Positions 10,450 through 22,130 are shown, numbered from the stretch's first letter. The stretch is DNA of 64,000 nt from Antilocapra americana (GCA_007570785.1 ML662466.1:601446-665445); one strand, 5' to 3'. Program-made: numbers and translations. Notes: a model not told the origin generated them from the sequence alone.

Positions 10450-12262
10450 TTTTAAATTTGTTTATTTATTTATTTGGAGACTACTTAGTTTGCAATATTG
10501 TGACGGTTTTTGCCATACACTGAGCTGAATCAGCCATAGGTGTACATGTTTTCCCCATCCTGGAACCGGTCCCACCCCGATCCCCATCCCACTCCTCAAG
10601 GTTCTCCTATTGCACCGGCTTTGATTGCCCTGTGTCATGCATCAAAGTTGGACTGGTGGTTACTTCGTATATGGTAATATTCATGTTTCAATGCTAGTCT
10701 CACAAATCATCTCAACCTGGCCTTCTCCTGCAGAGTCCAAAAGTCTCTTCTCTTTATCTCTGTCTCTTTTGCTTCCTCATATATGTGGTTCATTGCCATC
10801 TTTCTAATTTCCATATATATGCATTAATATGTTCTATTGTTGTTTTTCCTTCTGAAATACTTCACTCTGTAAAATAGACTCCAATTTCATTCACTTCATT
10901 TGAACTGATTCAAATACATTCTTTTTAATAGCTCAGTAATATACCGCTGTGAATATGTACTACAGCTTTCTTTGGCATTTGTATGCTGTAGGACATCTAG
11001 GTTGCTTCCATACCCTAGCTGTTGTAAACAGTGCTGCAATGAACATTGGAGTACACATATTTTTTTCCATTTCTGGTTTCCTCAATGTGTATACCCAGCA
11101 GTGAGATTTCTGGCAATTCTGTTTCCAGTTTTCAAGGACTCTCCACACTGTTCTCCATATTGGCCATTCTAGTTTGCATTCCCACCAGCAGTGTAAGAGG
11201 GTCCCAGTACTCTGAACCCTCTCCAGCATTTATTCTTTGTAGAGTTTTGGATAGCAGCCATTCTGACCAGCATGAAATGATCCCTTATTGTGGTTATGAT
11301 TTGCATTTCTCTGATAATGAGTGATGTTCAGCATTTTTCCATGTGTTTGTTAGCCATCTCTATGTCTTCTTTGGAGAAATGTCTCTTCAGTTCTTTGTCC
11401 CAGTTTTTGATAGGGCCATTTATTTTTCTGGTGTGCAGCTGCTTGTATATAGTTGAGATTAATTCTTTGTCACTTTGTTTGCTATTATTTTCTCCCCTTC
11501 TGAAGGCTGTCTTTTCAATTTGTTCATAGTTTCCTGTGTTGTGAAAAAGCTTTTTAAGTTTAATTACGTCCTGTTTCTTTAGTTTTACTTGTATTTCCAT
11601 TACTCTGGGAGGTGTGTCATAGAGGATCCTACAGTGATTTATGTAAAGAAATGTTTTGAATGTTTTCCTCTAGAAATTTCACAGTTTCTAGTTCTTCATT
11701 TGGATCTTTAATTCGTTTTGAATTTGTTTTTGTGTATGGTGTTAGAAAGTATTCTAGTTTCCTTATTTTATATTTGGTAGACCAATTTTTCCAGGACTAC
11801 TTGTTAAAGAGATTGTCTTTTCTCCATTGTATGTTGTTGCATCCTTTATATAAGATAATGTGTCAATAGGTGTGTGGATTTATCTCAGGGCTTTCAGTTT
11901 TGTTCCATTGATCTAGTTCTGTCTTTGTGCCAGGACTATACTGTTTTGATGACTGTAGCTATGTAGTATAGTCTGAAATCAGACAGATTGATTCCTCCAA
12001 TTCCATTTTTCTTTCTCATGATTGCTTAGGCTATTCGAGCTTTTTCTATTTCCATACAGATTGTGAAATTATTTTTTCTCATTCTATGAAAAATTTCATT
12101 GATAGCTCAATAGGGATTGCATTGAATCTATAGATTGCTTTGGGTAATATACTCACTTTTATTCTATTCTTCAGATCCATGAACACGGTATATTTCTCCA
12201 TCTATTAATGTCAACTTTGATTTCTTTCATTAGTGTTTTAATGTTTTCTATATATCGGTCTT
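10450..12262 (-). mobile_element. Young-type L1, 3' UTR and ORF2 C-terminus, 5' truncated
   Basis: It starts with a TTTATTTATTTATTTGG tail and the L1_BT-like 3' UTR (TTGCCATACACTGAGC). It then shows the ORF2 C-terminal domain on the minus strand ([31 protein letters not shown]), and reaches the RT C-terminal region by 12,250. It is inserted directly against the endonuclease start of the older L1, so the layers are nested. Confidence 0.82.
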
Positions 12263-12838
12263 ACTCTTTGGAAGAAAAGTTATGACTGTCCTAGACAGCA
12301 TATTAAAAAGCAGAGACAAAAAACTATAAAAAATAAAAAATAAAATAAAAAGCAGAGACATTACTTTCTCAGCACAGGTCCATCTAGTAAAGGATATAGT
12401 TTCTGTAGTGGTCATGTATGAATGTGAAAGTTGTACTATATAGAAAGCTGAGTGCTGAGGAATTGATGATTTTGAACTGAGGGGTTGGAGAATACTTTTC
12501 AGCATTCCTTGGAATGCAAGTAGATCCAACCAGTCTGCCCTAAAGGAGGTCAGTCCTGAGTATTCATTGAAAGGACTGATGTTGAAGATGAAACTCCAAT
12601 CCTTTGGCCACCAGATGTGAAGAACTGACTCATTGGAAAAGACCCTGATGCTAGGAAAGATTGAGGGCAGGAGAAGAAAGAGACGACAGAGGATGAGATG
12701 GTTAGATGACATCACCCATTCAATGGCCATGGATTTTCATGGACTCTGGGAGTTGGTGATGGACCTGGAGGTCTGGTGTACTGTGGTTCATAGGGTCACA
12801 AAGAGTCAGACACAACTGAGTGACTGAACTGAACTGGA
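12263..12838 (+). mobile_element. BovB 3' end, plus strand
   Basis: The text runs GAAAAGTTATGACTGTCCTAG, GCATATTAAAAAGCAGAGAC, GAAAGACGACAGAGGATGAG-like, and ends GTCAGACACAACTGAGTGAC. This is the 3' terminal half-kilobase of BovB. A small AT-rich expansion (AATAAAAAATAAAATAAAA) sits at 12,325-12,350. It forms an inverted pair with the BovB end at 13,211-13,729. Confidence 0.85.
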
Positions 12839-13210
12839 CTATGAGGGACAGCATCAAAGCCAAAGCTGGGGACAGTGTCAAGATTTCAGTTAAGCTTGTT
12901 CCTTAGGGATATCTCAGGGTTTTCAATAGGACCAGCATCAGGGCTGTAGTTAGAACCAGTGTCAGCACATTAGTTAGTGACAAAATTAGGGTGTTACATA
13001 GGGGAAAAGTCAAGTCATTATTACTGAGAGTGTCAGGGCCTTCATGAGGAGGAGGTTCTGAACTTCTAAAGGAACAAGATCAGGGAAATAGGTCCATTGT
13101 CAGGTCATGAGTTAGGCCCACAATTAGGGTTTTATATAGGTAAAGAATTAGGTTATTAATGACAGTGTTTGGGACTTAGGTAGAGTTATCATCAAGACCT
13201 TATTAGGAAG
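12839..13210. repeat. Degenerate low-complexity spacer between BovB ends
   Basis: A poorly conserved periodic sequence repeats elements such as TTAGGGTGTTACATAGG (12,987), TTAGGGTTTTATATAGG (13,122), CAGTGTCA and GAGTGTCAGGG. The period is irregular. It may be an old minisatellite. No coding frame is evident. Confidence 0.4.
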
Positions 13211-13729
13211 AGCTTCAGTTCAGTTCAGTGGCTCAGTCGTGTCCAAGAGTTTGCGACCCAGTGGGCTGCAGTAGGCCTGGTTTCCCTGTCCAACACCAAT
13301 ACCCAGAGGTTGCTCAAACTCATGTCCATTGAGTCAGTGAAGCCATACAACCATCTCACCCTCTGCCCTTCTTCCCTTCACTTGAATGCTTCTCAGCATC
13401 AGGGTCTTTTCCATTAAGTCAGTTCTTTGCATCAGGTGGCTAAAGTATGGGAGTTTCAGGTGCAGCATCAATCCTTCCAATGAATCTTCAGGACTGATTT
13501 CCTTTAGGACTAATTGGTGTCATCTCCTTGCAGTCCAAGGAACTCTCAAGAGTCTTCTCCAACACCACAGTTCCAAAGCATCAATTCTTTGGTGCTCAGC
13601 TTTCGTTATAGACTAACTCTCACTTCTGTACACAACTACTGGAAAAACAATACTTCTAACTAGATGGAAACTTGTCAGCAATGTAATGACTTTGCTTTTT
13701 AATATGCTGTCTAGTTTGGTCATAGCTGG
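13211..13729 (-). mobile_element. BovB 3' end, minus strand
   Basis: The same 3' BovB sequence as at 12,263-12,838 appears as its reverse complement. It starts TTCAGTTCAGTTCAGTGGCTC and ends GCTTTTTAATATGCTGTCTAG. Its 3' end faces the 3' end of the other copy across about 370 bp, so transcripts through both could fold into a long imperfect hairpin. Confidence 0.85.
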
Positions 13730-14348
13730 GTAAACTCATATGCCAATGAGTGTGAGGATCATCCTAATCACAAGGAAAGCAACCATTCTTCTATCTTTTG
13801 ACAGTGACTTGGAGCTATCCTGCCACCTCTCGTTGTATCATTTAGCTTACAGATTGGGGCTTATGGTTTACTTGAATTTGACTTGCAACCTTGGACCCAA
13901 TTGAATTTAATCAGTTTATGTTATGCCCTTGTGCATATATATCATTCTTTCAACAGTTGTGCCCTGGCCCATTTCATCCTGTTTCATGCTCTTTTTCTGA
14001 GCCTCACCCAGGCCCACAATGTTGCCTCTAAAATCCTCTGGAGAGATAACCAGAAAATAGCTGGCCCTTGGGAGGGAAATACTATATAATATTCAGTACC
14101 TCTGGTATTCATGCCTTCATTTTCTGTGTTTCCTACAACATGTGCAACACCAGCATCTCTCAGTGGACCCATTAAGGTGGGCGACAGGCACATAGTGCCT
14201 GCTAGAAGTCCATCTGTTGGAATCCATTTGAAGGTAATTGGGCTTCGAGGGATAATGTTTGCCACTTTGGGAGTTAGCCCTGCAGGCCGTTTGGACCCAA
14301 ATACTTACCACCCTTCTCCTAAACTTACAAACATACGCCCTGGTCAAA
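13730..14348. other. Unassigned DNA left of the full-length L1
   Basis: This stretch and the one right of the L1 (22,733 onward) were contiguous before the L1 insertion. I recognise neither repeat nor gene. The frame at 14,111-14,347 could be old retroviral or other coding DNA but has no diagnostic motif. Confidence 0.3.
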
Positions 14349-14361
14349 TCTCCACTCCACT

Positions 14362-14363
<2 letters not shown>
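14349..14363. repeat. Target-site duplication, left copy
   Basis: TCTCCACTCCACTTT here is repeated exactly at 22,718-22,732 on the other side of the L1. Fifteen bases is a typical L1 target duplication and defines the element's ends. Confidence 0.92.
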
Positions 14364-14412
<49 letters not shown>

Positions 14413-14416
14413 TATT
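14361..14416. repeat. (TTTA)n tail of the L1
   Basis: About 13 TTTA tetramers form the reverse complement of the L1 3' tail (TAAA)n. They overlap the end of the left target duplication, as is common when the tail extends a T-rich target. Confidence 0.93.
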
Positions 14417-15128
14417 TATTATTTTTTTTAATTGTTTTTGCCATACATTGTCATGATATCACCATGGGTCCACATATGCTTCCCCTCCGGAACCCCCCTC
14501 CCTCTTCCCTCCCCCCCCGGGAAATCTCGCTGCACCAGCCCCGAGCATCAGTCCTCGGATGGCAATTGATTAGACATAAGAAAATTAACATGCTTCAATG
14601 TCCTTCTCCCATATCATCCCACCCTTACCCTCATCCACAAAGTCCACGAGTCTATTCTATACATCTGCGTTCCTTTTGCTGTCTCGTATGTTGGGTTCTC
14701 GTTACCGTCTTTCTAAATTCCATATATATGCGTTAATATACTATATTGTTGTTTTTGCTTCTGGCTTATTTCACTCTGGATAATGGGCTCCAGTTTCGTC
14801 CATCTGAGTAGAATTGCTTCAAATGAATTTTTTTTTAATGCTGAGTAATATTCCATTGTGTATATGTACCACAGCTTTCTTATCCATTCGTCAGTTGATG
14901 GGCATCTAGGTTGCTTCCATATCCTGGCTATTGTAAACAACGCAACAATGAACATTGGGGTACATGTGGCTCTTTCAATTCTGGTTTCCTCGGTGTATAT
15001 GCCCAGCAGTGGGATTGCCGGGTCATATGGCAGGGCTATTTGCAGCTTTTTAAGGAACCTCCACACTGTTTTCCATAGTGGCTGTACTAGTTTGCATTCC
15101 CACCAACAGTGTAAGAGGGTTCCCTTTT

Positions 15129-15218
15129 CTCCACATCCTCTCCAGCATTTATTGCTTGTAGACTTTTGGATGGCTCCACATCCTCTCCAGCATTTATTGC
15201 TTGTAGACTTTTGGATGG
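15129..15218 (-). repeat. 45-bp tandem duplication in L1 ORF2
   Basis: A 45-base block ending CTTTTGGATGGC occurs twice in a row. It duplicates 15 codons ([15 protein letters not shown]) in the C-terminal cysteine region without changing frame. The other L1 copies in this window that reach this region (11,230, 37,530, 56,860) have a single copy. Confidence 0.92.
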
Positions 15219-18200
15219 CAGCCATTCTGACTGGTGTAAAGTGGTACCTCATTGTAGCTTTGATTTGCATTTCTCTGATAATGAGTGATGTTGAGCATCT
15301 TTTCATGTGTTTGTTAGCCATTTTTATATCTTCTTTGGAGAAATGTCTGTTAAGTTCTTTGGCCCACTTTTTAATTCGGTTGTTTATTTTTCTAGAATGG
15401 AGCTGCAGGAGTTGTTTGTATATTTTTGAGATTAATTGTTTGTCTGTTGTTTCATTGGCTATTATTTTCTCCCATTCTGAAGGCTGTCTTTTCACCTTGC
15501 TTATAGTTTCCTTTGTTGTGCAAAAGCTTTTAAGTTTAATTAGGTCCCATTTGTTTATTCGTGTTTTTATTTCCAATATTCTGGGAGGTGGGTCATGGAG
15601 TATCCCGCTTTGGGTTATGGCAGAGAGTGTTTTGCCTATGTTATCCTCTAGGAGTTTTATAGTTTCTGGTCTTATGCTTAGATCTTTGATCCATTTTGAG
15701 TTTATCTTTGTGTATGGTGTTAGAAAGTGATCTAGTTTCATTCTTTTACAAGTGGCTGTCCAGTTTTCCCAGCACCACTTGTTAAAGAGGTTGTCTTTTC
15801 TCCATTATATATTCTTGCCTCCTTTGTCAAAGATAAGGTGTCCATAGATGAGTGGATTTATCTCTGGGCTTTCTATTCTGTTCCATTGATCTATGTTTCT
15901 GTCTTTGTGCCAGTACCATACTGTCTTAATGACTGTGGATTTGTAGTATAGCCTAAAGTCAGGTAGGTTGATTCCGCCCGTTTCATTCTTCTTTCTCAAG
16001 ATTGCTTTGGCTATACGAGGTTTTTTGTATTTCCATACAAATTGAGAAATTATTTGTTCTAATTCTTTGAAAAAGACCTCTGGTAGCTTGATAGGAATTG
16101 CATTGAATCTACAGATTGCTTTGGGTAGTATACTCATTTTCACTATGTTGATTCTTCCAATCCACGAACACGGCACATTTCTCCATCTGTTTGTGTCCTC
16201 CTTGATTTCTTTCATCAGTGTTTTATAGTTTTCTATATACAAGTCTTTTGATTCTTTAGGTAGAAATACTCCTAAGTATTTTATTCTTTTTGTTTCGATG
16301 GTGAATGGAATTGTTTCCTTAATTTCTCTTTCTGATTTCTCACTGTTAGTGTATAGGAATGCCAGGGATTTCTGTGTGTTGATTTTGTATCCTGAAACTT
16401 TGCTATATTCACTGATTAGCTCTAGTAATTTTCTCGTAGAGTCTTTAGGGTTTTCAATATAGAGGATCATGTCATCTGCAAACAGAGAGTGTTTTACTTC
16501 TTCTTTTCCAATCTGGATTCCTTTCATTTCTTTATCTGCTCTGATTGCTGTGGCCAAGACTTCCAAGACTATGTTGAAAAGTAGTGGTGAGAGTGGGCAC
16601 CCTTGTCTTGTTCCTGATTTCAGGGGGAATGCTTCCAGCTTTTCACCATTGAGGATAATGTTTGCTGTGGGTTTGTCATATATAGCTTTTATTATGTTGA
16701 GGTATGTTCCTTCTATTCCTGCTTTTTGGAGGGTTTTTATCATAAATGGATGTTGAATTTTGTCAAAGGCTTTCTCTGCATCTATTGAGATAATCATGTG
16801 ATTTTTATTTTTCAATTTGTTAATGTGGTGTATTACATTGCTTGATTTACAAATATTGAAGAAACCATGCATCCCTGGGATAAAGCCTACTTGATCATGA
16901 TGTATGATCTTTTTGATGTGTTGTTGGATTCTATTTGCTAGAATTTTGTTGAGGATTTTTGCATCTAAGTTCATCAGTGATATTGGCCTGTAGTTTTCTT
17001 TTTTTGTGGCATCTTTGCCGGGTTTTGGAATTAGGGTGATGGAGGCCTCATAGAATGAGTTTGGAAGTTTACCTTCGTCTGCAATTTTCTGGAAGAGTTT
17101 GAGTAGAATAGGTGTTAGCTCTTCTCTAAATTTTTGGTAGAATTCAGCTGTGAAGCCATCTGGTCCTGGGCTTTTGTTTTTTGGAAGATTTCTGATTACG
17201 GTCTCAATTTCCGTGCTTGTGATGGGTCTATTAATATTATCTATCTCTTCCTGGTTTAGTCTTGGAAAGTTGTACTTTTCTAGGAATTTGTCCATTTCAT
17301 CCAGGTTGTCCAGTTTATTTGCATATAGTTGCTGATAATAGTCTCTTATGATCCTTTGTATTTCTGTGTTTTCTGTTGTGATCTCTCCGTTTTCATTTCT
17401 AATTCTGTTGATTTGGTTCTTCTCCCTTTGTTTCTTGATGAGTCTGGCTAATGGTTTGTCAATTTTATTTATCTTCTCAAAGAACCAGCTTTTGGCTTGG
17501 TTGGTTTTTGCTATGGTCACTTTTGTTTCCTTTGCATTTATTTCTGCCCTGATCTTTAAGATTTCTTTCCTTCTACTAGACCTGGGCTTCTGCATCTCTT
17601 CCTTTTCTAGTTGCTTTAGGTGTAAAGTCAGGTCATTTATTTGATTTTTTTCTTGTTTCCTGAGGTGAGCTTGTATTGCTATGAACTTTCCCCTTAGCAT
17701 TGCTTTCACAGTGTCCCATAGGTTTTGGGCTGTTGTGTTTTCATTTTCATTCGTTTCCATGCATAACTGAATTTCAGTTTTGATTTCTTCTGTGATTTGT
17801 TGGTTATTCAGCAGTGTGTTGTTGAGCCTCCATATGTTGGAAGTTTTGAAAGGTTTTCTCCTATAATTGATATCTAATCTCACTGCATTGTGGTCAGAAA
17901 AGATGCTTGGGATGATTTCAATATTTTTGAATTTATCAAGGTTAGATTTATGGCCCAGGATGTGATCTATTCTGGAGAAGGTCCCGTGTGCACATGAGAA
18001 AAAGGTGAAATTCCTTGTTTTGGGGTGGAATGACCTATAGATATCAATTAGGTCTAGTTGATCTATTGTATCATTTAAAGTTTGAATTTCCTTGTTACTT
18101 TTCTTTCTAGTTGATCTATCCATTGGTGTGAGTGGTGTATTAAAGTCTCCCACTATTATTGTGTTGTTGTTGATTTCCCCTTTCATACTTGTTAGCATTT

Positions 18201-18266
18201 GCCTTACATATTGTGGAGCTCCTATGTTAGGTGCATAAATATTTATAATTGTTATTTCTTCTTCCT

Positions 18267-18366
18267 NNNNNNNNNNNNNNNNNNNNNNNNNNNNNNNNNN
18301 NNNNNNNNNNNNNNNNNNNNNNNNNNNNNNNNNNNNNNNNNNNNNNNNNNNNNNNNNNNNNNNNNN
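18267..18366. other. Assembly gap (100 N) between identical 47-bp flanks
   Basis: Exactly 100 Ns are flanked by the same 47 bases at 18,220-18,266 and 18,367-18,413 (both start TCCTATGTTAGGTGC). The duplicate plus the Ns is 147 bases, a multiple of three, so the L1 frame appears to run through. The simplest reading is two contig ends that overlap but were not merged, so no sequence is really missing. Confidence 0.93.
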
Positions 18367-18773
18367 TCCTATGTTAGGTGCATAAATATTTATAATTGTT
18401 ATTTCTTCTTCCTGGATTGATCCTTTGATCATTATGTAATGTCCATCTTTATCTCTTTTCACTGCCTTTATGTTAAAGTCTACTTTATCTGATATGAGTA
18501 TTGCCACTCCTGCTTTCTTTTGGTCTTTATTCGCATGGAATATCTTTTTCCAGCCTTTAACTTTCAGTCTACATGTGTCCCTAGGTGTGAGGTGGGTCTC
18601 TTGTAGACAACATATATAGGGATCTTGTTTCTGTATCCAGTCGGCCAATCTTTGTCTTTGGTTGGGGCATTCAGCCCGTTTACATTTAAGGTAATTATTG
18701 ATAAGTATGGTCCCGTTGCCATTTATTTTATTGTTTTGGGTTCCAGATTATCTATCCCATCGGTGTTTCCTAT

Positions 18774-19700
18774 CTAGGCAAGTTCCTTTAGCATTCGTTG
18801 GAGGGCTGGTTTGGTGTTACTGAATTCTCTCAGTTTCTGCTTGTCTGAGAAAATTTTGAATTCTCCTTCAAATTTGAATGAGATCCTTGCTGGGTACAGT
18901 AATCGGGGTTGTAGATTGTTTTCTTCCATCACTTGAAGAATGCTCTGCCATTCCCTTCTGGCCTGAAGCGTTTCTGTTGAGAGATCAGTTGTTATCCTTA
19001 TGGGATTCCCCTTGTGAGTTATTTTTTGCTTCTCCCTTGCTGCTTTTAATATTTGGTCTTTGTATTTGATATTTGTTAATTTGATTAATATGTGTCTTGG
19101 GGTGTTCTGTTTGGGGTTCATTCTATTTGGGACTCTCTGTGTTTCTTGGACCTGAGTGGCTATTTGCTTCCCCAATTTAGGGAAATTTTCAACAATTATC
19201 TCTTCAAGGATTTTCTGATGGTCTTTCTTTTTGTCTTCTTCTTCTGGGACTCCTATGATTCGAATATTGGTGCGTTTAATATTGTCCCAGAGGTCTCTAA
19301 GATTGTCCTCATTTCTTTTAATTCTTTTTTCATTTTTCCTTTCTGTTTCATTTATTTCTGCCATTCTGTCTTCTACCTCACTTATCCTGTCTTCTATCTC
19401 TGTTATTCTACTGTTGGTTCCCTCCAGGGTGTTTTTGATCTCATTTATTGCATTATTTATTGTATTTTGACTCTTTTTCATTTCTTCTAAGTCCTTGTTA
19501 AAGCTTACCTGCATCTTCTCAATCCTTGGCTGCAGGTTATTGAACTGCAGCTCCAACTTATTTTCCAGGTTTTGGATCATATTCACTATCCTTATTCGGA
19601 ATTCTTTGTCAGGTAGACATCCTATCTCTTCGTCTTTTGTTTGGTCTAGGGGGTATTTATCCTGTTCTTTTACTTGCTGGGTATTTCTCTGCTTTTTCAT
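18774..19700 (-). CDS. L1 ORF1p, intact RNA-binding chaperone
   Basis: ORF1p binds L1 RNA as a trimer and acts as a nucleic-acid chaperone in the cytoplasmic RNP. The frame is 308 codons without a break, close to the usual length for mammalian ORF1p. The N-terminus is charged (MKKQRNTQQVKEQDKYPL). A coiled coil occupies roughly residues 35-130, with heptad-like text (RITEIEDRISEVEDRMAEIN). The RRM-like domain follows (NIRIIGVPEEED, about 147-158), then the basic C-terminal domain (ARREWQSILQVMEENNLQPR, RISFKFEGE). The ATG at 19,700 gives the expected start. ORF2 lies about 50 bp downstream in transcript direction, the usual L1 spacing. Confidence 0.92.
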   Translation of the reverse strand: MKKQRNTQQVKEQDKYPLDQTKDEEIGCLPDKEFRIRIVNMIQNLENKLELQFNNLQPRIEKMQVSFNKDLEEMKKSQNTINNAINEIKNTLEGTNSRITEIEDRISEVEDRMAEINETERKNEKRIKRNEDNLRDLWDNIKRTNIRIIGVPEEEDKKKDHQKILEEIIVENFPKLGKQIATQVQETQRVPNRMNPKQNTPRHILIKLTNIKYKDQILKAAREKQKITHKGNPIRITTDLSTETLQARREWQSILQVMEENNLQPRLLYPARISFKFEGEFKIFSDKQKLREFSNTKPALQRMLKELA

Positions 19701-20580
19701 CTTGTTTATCTTGCTGTGTTGCCCCTTTATTGTGGGGGTTCCTCACTATGGGAGGGGTTAGATGTGTGGTTTGTAGATGTTTCCTGGGTGGGAAAGCTTG
19801 TGTGGTGTTCTGGTGGGTGGATCTGTGTTTCCTCACTGTAACTAACAATGGAGTGTCCAGTAAAGAGATTTGAGGTGTCGGTGGACTTGATTTGACCTTG
19901 GGCAACCTGTGTATTGAAGCTCCTGGCAGTGTTCCTACGTTGCTGGTGAATTTGCTTGGTATATCTTACTCTGGAGCTTGTTGGCCCTTGGGGGTTGATT
20001 AATTTCAGTTTTGGTGTGGAGGAGGTTGATGGGTTCCTATCGATTAATTAACCCTTGGATCCAGGAGTTTTCTGGAATTCTCAGGGTCTGGGTTTAGTCT
20101 CCTGTCTTCCAGTAGCCTCAGGGCTCTTTTATCTCTGCACTGATGGTGGCAGAACCTCTAGTTTAGTGATGAGAAGTTTCTTCACAGTGAGGGACACCCT
20201 GTCAGGTACACAAAGTTACATGGCATGGATGAGAAGGAGAAGAGAGGAATCCGATGGTGAGGGAGTGAAGTGGCCAGTGATTGCTCCTCTGTGTGCCCTC
20301 CACAGCCTGGATCCCTTGGAGATGTTCACAGAGTTATATTGAAATGTGAAGAGTGTGGAAGGAGACAGAATTGACCAGAGAGAGAAAGGAGAGAGTCAGA
20401 TGGATAGAGACAGATCCAGCCAGTGGTCAGTTATTTCAGTGTTCTTCACAGCTGGTAACTCTCAAGCAGAGTCCCAGAGTTGGGTAGAGAATATACAGAG
20501 GGAGAGTATGTTGAAGGTGTCTTGGCAGGAGAAGAAAAGAGAAAAGAAAAAGAAAAAAAAAAGAAAAAAGGAGAAACAAG

Positions 20581-21010
20581 AATGGGGAGAGAGCAGTCAA
20601 GCCACTGATCTCGCTCCAAGGTAACGATGAGTATTGGAGCTTGGGTCCTTAAAGGTACAAAGTTGATACCCAATACTAATAGGCAAAGATTAAAAATCTA
20701 GAGTAAAGACGGGATTCTCAAAATACTATTACAAAGAAAAAGATAGAAAGAAAGATAAGGAAGAGAAAGAAAAACAAAAACAAAAACAAAAAAACAAAAA
20801 AAAAAAAAAAGAGGAGAAATAAGAATGGGGAGAGAGCAGTCAAGGCAATGATCTCACTCCCAGGTAGCAATGGGTACTGGAGCTTGGATCCTTAAAGGTA
20901 CAAAGTTGATACCAAATACTAATAAGCAAAGATTAAAAATCTAGAGTAAAGACTGGATTCTCAAAAGTACTATTATGAAAAAAAGAAAGAAAGAATGATA
21001 AAGAAGAAAA
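20581..21010 (-). repeat. Tandem duplication of about 245 bp in the L1 5' UTR
   Basis: The block starting AATGGGGAGAGAGCAGTCAA at about 20,581 recurs at about 20,825 with the same order of sub-blocks (GGTACAAAGTTGATACC, AGATTAAAAATCTAGAGTAA). It is separated by A-rich linkers. Confidence 0.85.
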
Positions 21011-21194
21011 TACAACAACACCACCACCACCAACAACAACAAAAATCAGTAAAAAAAAAAAAATTAAAAAAAAAGGGGAATAAAGTGGAGATATAAAAGG
21101 TAAGAAAGGAGATAGGACGGAGAATGCAATAAGGGAGAAAGAGGAGATTAAAAAAAGGGGAAATAAAAATAAAGGAAAAGAAAGGCAAAAAAAA

Positions 21195-21335
21195 AGAAAA
21201 TAACAAGGTTATAGGGGACTTAAAAATTCTAAAAAAAAAAAGGGAATATAAAAATAAAAGAAACGAAAGAAAGAAAAGAAAAAGAAAATAACAAGGTTAT
21301 AGGGGACTTAAAAATTCTAAAAAAAAAAAAGGGGT
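21195..21335 (-). repeat. Direct repeat of about 88 bp in the L1 5' UTR
   Basis: GAAAATAACAAGGTTATAGG followed by GGACTTAAAAATTCTAAAAA occurs at about 21,196 and again at about 21,284. Confidence 0.85.
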
Positions 21336-21789
21336 ATAAAAAAGTTTTAAAAATTTAAAAGATGTTCCTAGTACAGTTATAACTAAGGCTTTCTCTGGTG
21401 CTGGTACATACTGGGAGGGGTCAGTTTATTTTTCAGACAATTCCTTGGGTCCGGCTTGTACTTCTCATGCTCTATAGACTCCAAACCTGTTGCCTCTGCT
21501 AGCTTAAGCGTCTTCTGTTTGCTGGTCTTTTATGTGTCTATTCAGCGCTCTGTAGTTTGCCCTGCTCCTGCTGAGTGCGCTTCCCTGCCCCTTCTGCTCG
21601 GCTCTCTGTCGTCCGCCCGGCGCAGTTGGGGAGCGCGGCTTCTCCCCTCCCCCGGCCCAACCGCTCGGCTTTCCTGACGTGCAGCTAAGCACGTCTTCTT
21701 AGGTGTGCAGAGTTCCGATCCGTCCAGAATCCCCATTAGTCTTGGTTAGCACCTAGCTCTGTGCGCAATTTGGACAAGGAAGCCTCGCC

Positions 21790-22130
21790 GGGGCTGGGCT
21801 ATGCCCGCTGGTCTCGGGAAGGGTTTGGGTCTGTCCGCAGCCCGAAGGCGCCCAGCTCCGCCCAGCCGGCCACCTCCTTGCCGACTCCGCCTCACCCTTT
21901 GGTCTCGCTGAGGCTGGGTTATGCCCGCTGCACTTGGGTGGGGGCTGGGCGGGTCCGCAGCCCACAGGCGCCCAGATCACCTCGGCCGGCCGCCTCCCTG
22001 CCGACTCTGCACGCCCTTTGTTCTGTGCCACCCGGCCGGCTGCCTCTCTGCCGACTCCGCACACCCTTTGTTCTGTGCCACCCGGCCAGCCGCCTCTCTG
22101 CCGACTCCACACCTCTCCTTGTTCTGCGTG
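21790..22130 (-). repeat. CpG-rich tandem repeats (120 bp and 50 bp) in the L1 promoter
   Basis: GGCTGGGCTATGCCCGCTG at 21,792 recurs as GGCTGGGTTATGCCCGCTG at 21,912 (120-bp period). TGCCGACTC recurs at 22,000, 22,050 and 22,100 (exact 50-bp period, each followed by CTTTGTTCTGTG or a variant). Monomer-like promoter repeats are known from other mammalian L1s. Here the period and sequence differ. Confidence 0.85.

Larger units (their letters stand above)
14713..18722 (-). pseudogene. L1 ORF2: endonuclease and reverse transcriptase, few breaks
   Basis: ORF2p nicks target DNA and reverse-transcribes L1 RNA. The plausible ATG is at 18,722. Endonuclease text is seen at the N-terminus ([39 protein letters not shown]). 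The RT domain follows ([20 protein letters not shown], then the catalytic FADD near 16,470). The C-terminal cysteine region ([16 protein letters not shown]) lies near 15,100-15,220. Breaks: one base appears missing near codon 18 (about 18,666), an in-frame TAA lies at 15,805, and a 45-bp in-frame tandem duplication lies at 15,129-15,218. Otherwise one frame stays open for about 3.9 kb. The apparent extra codons at 18,220-18,413 come from the N gap and its duplicated flanks. With these breaks it is probably inactive. Confidence 0.9.

Noticed and set aside
14858..15730. A 290-codon plus-strand open frame
   Set aside because: It is the antisense shadow of the L1 ORF2 C-terminus, and similar shadows occur over other L1 copies.
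15805..18648. A 947-codon open frame on the minus strand as a host gene
   Set aside because: Its text is L1 ORF2 endonuclease and reverse transcriptase, and it includes 34 X codons from the N gap.
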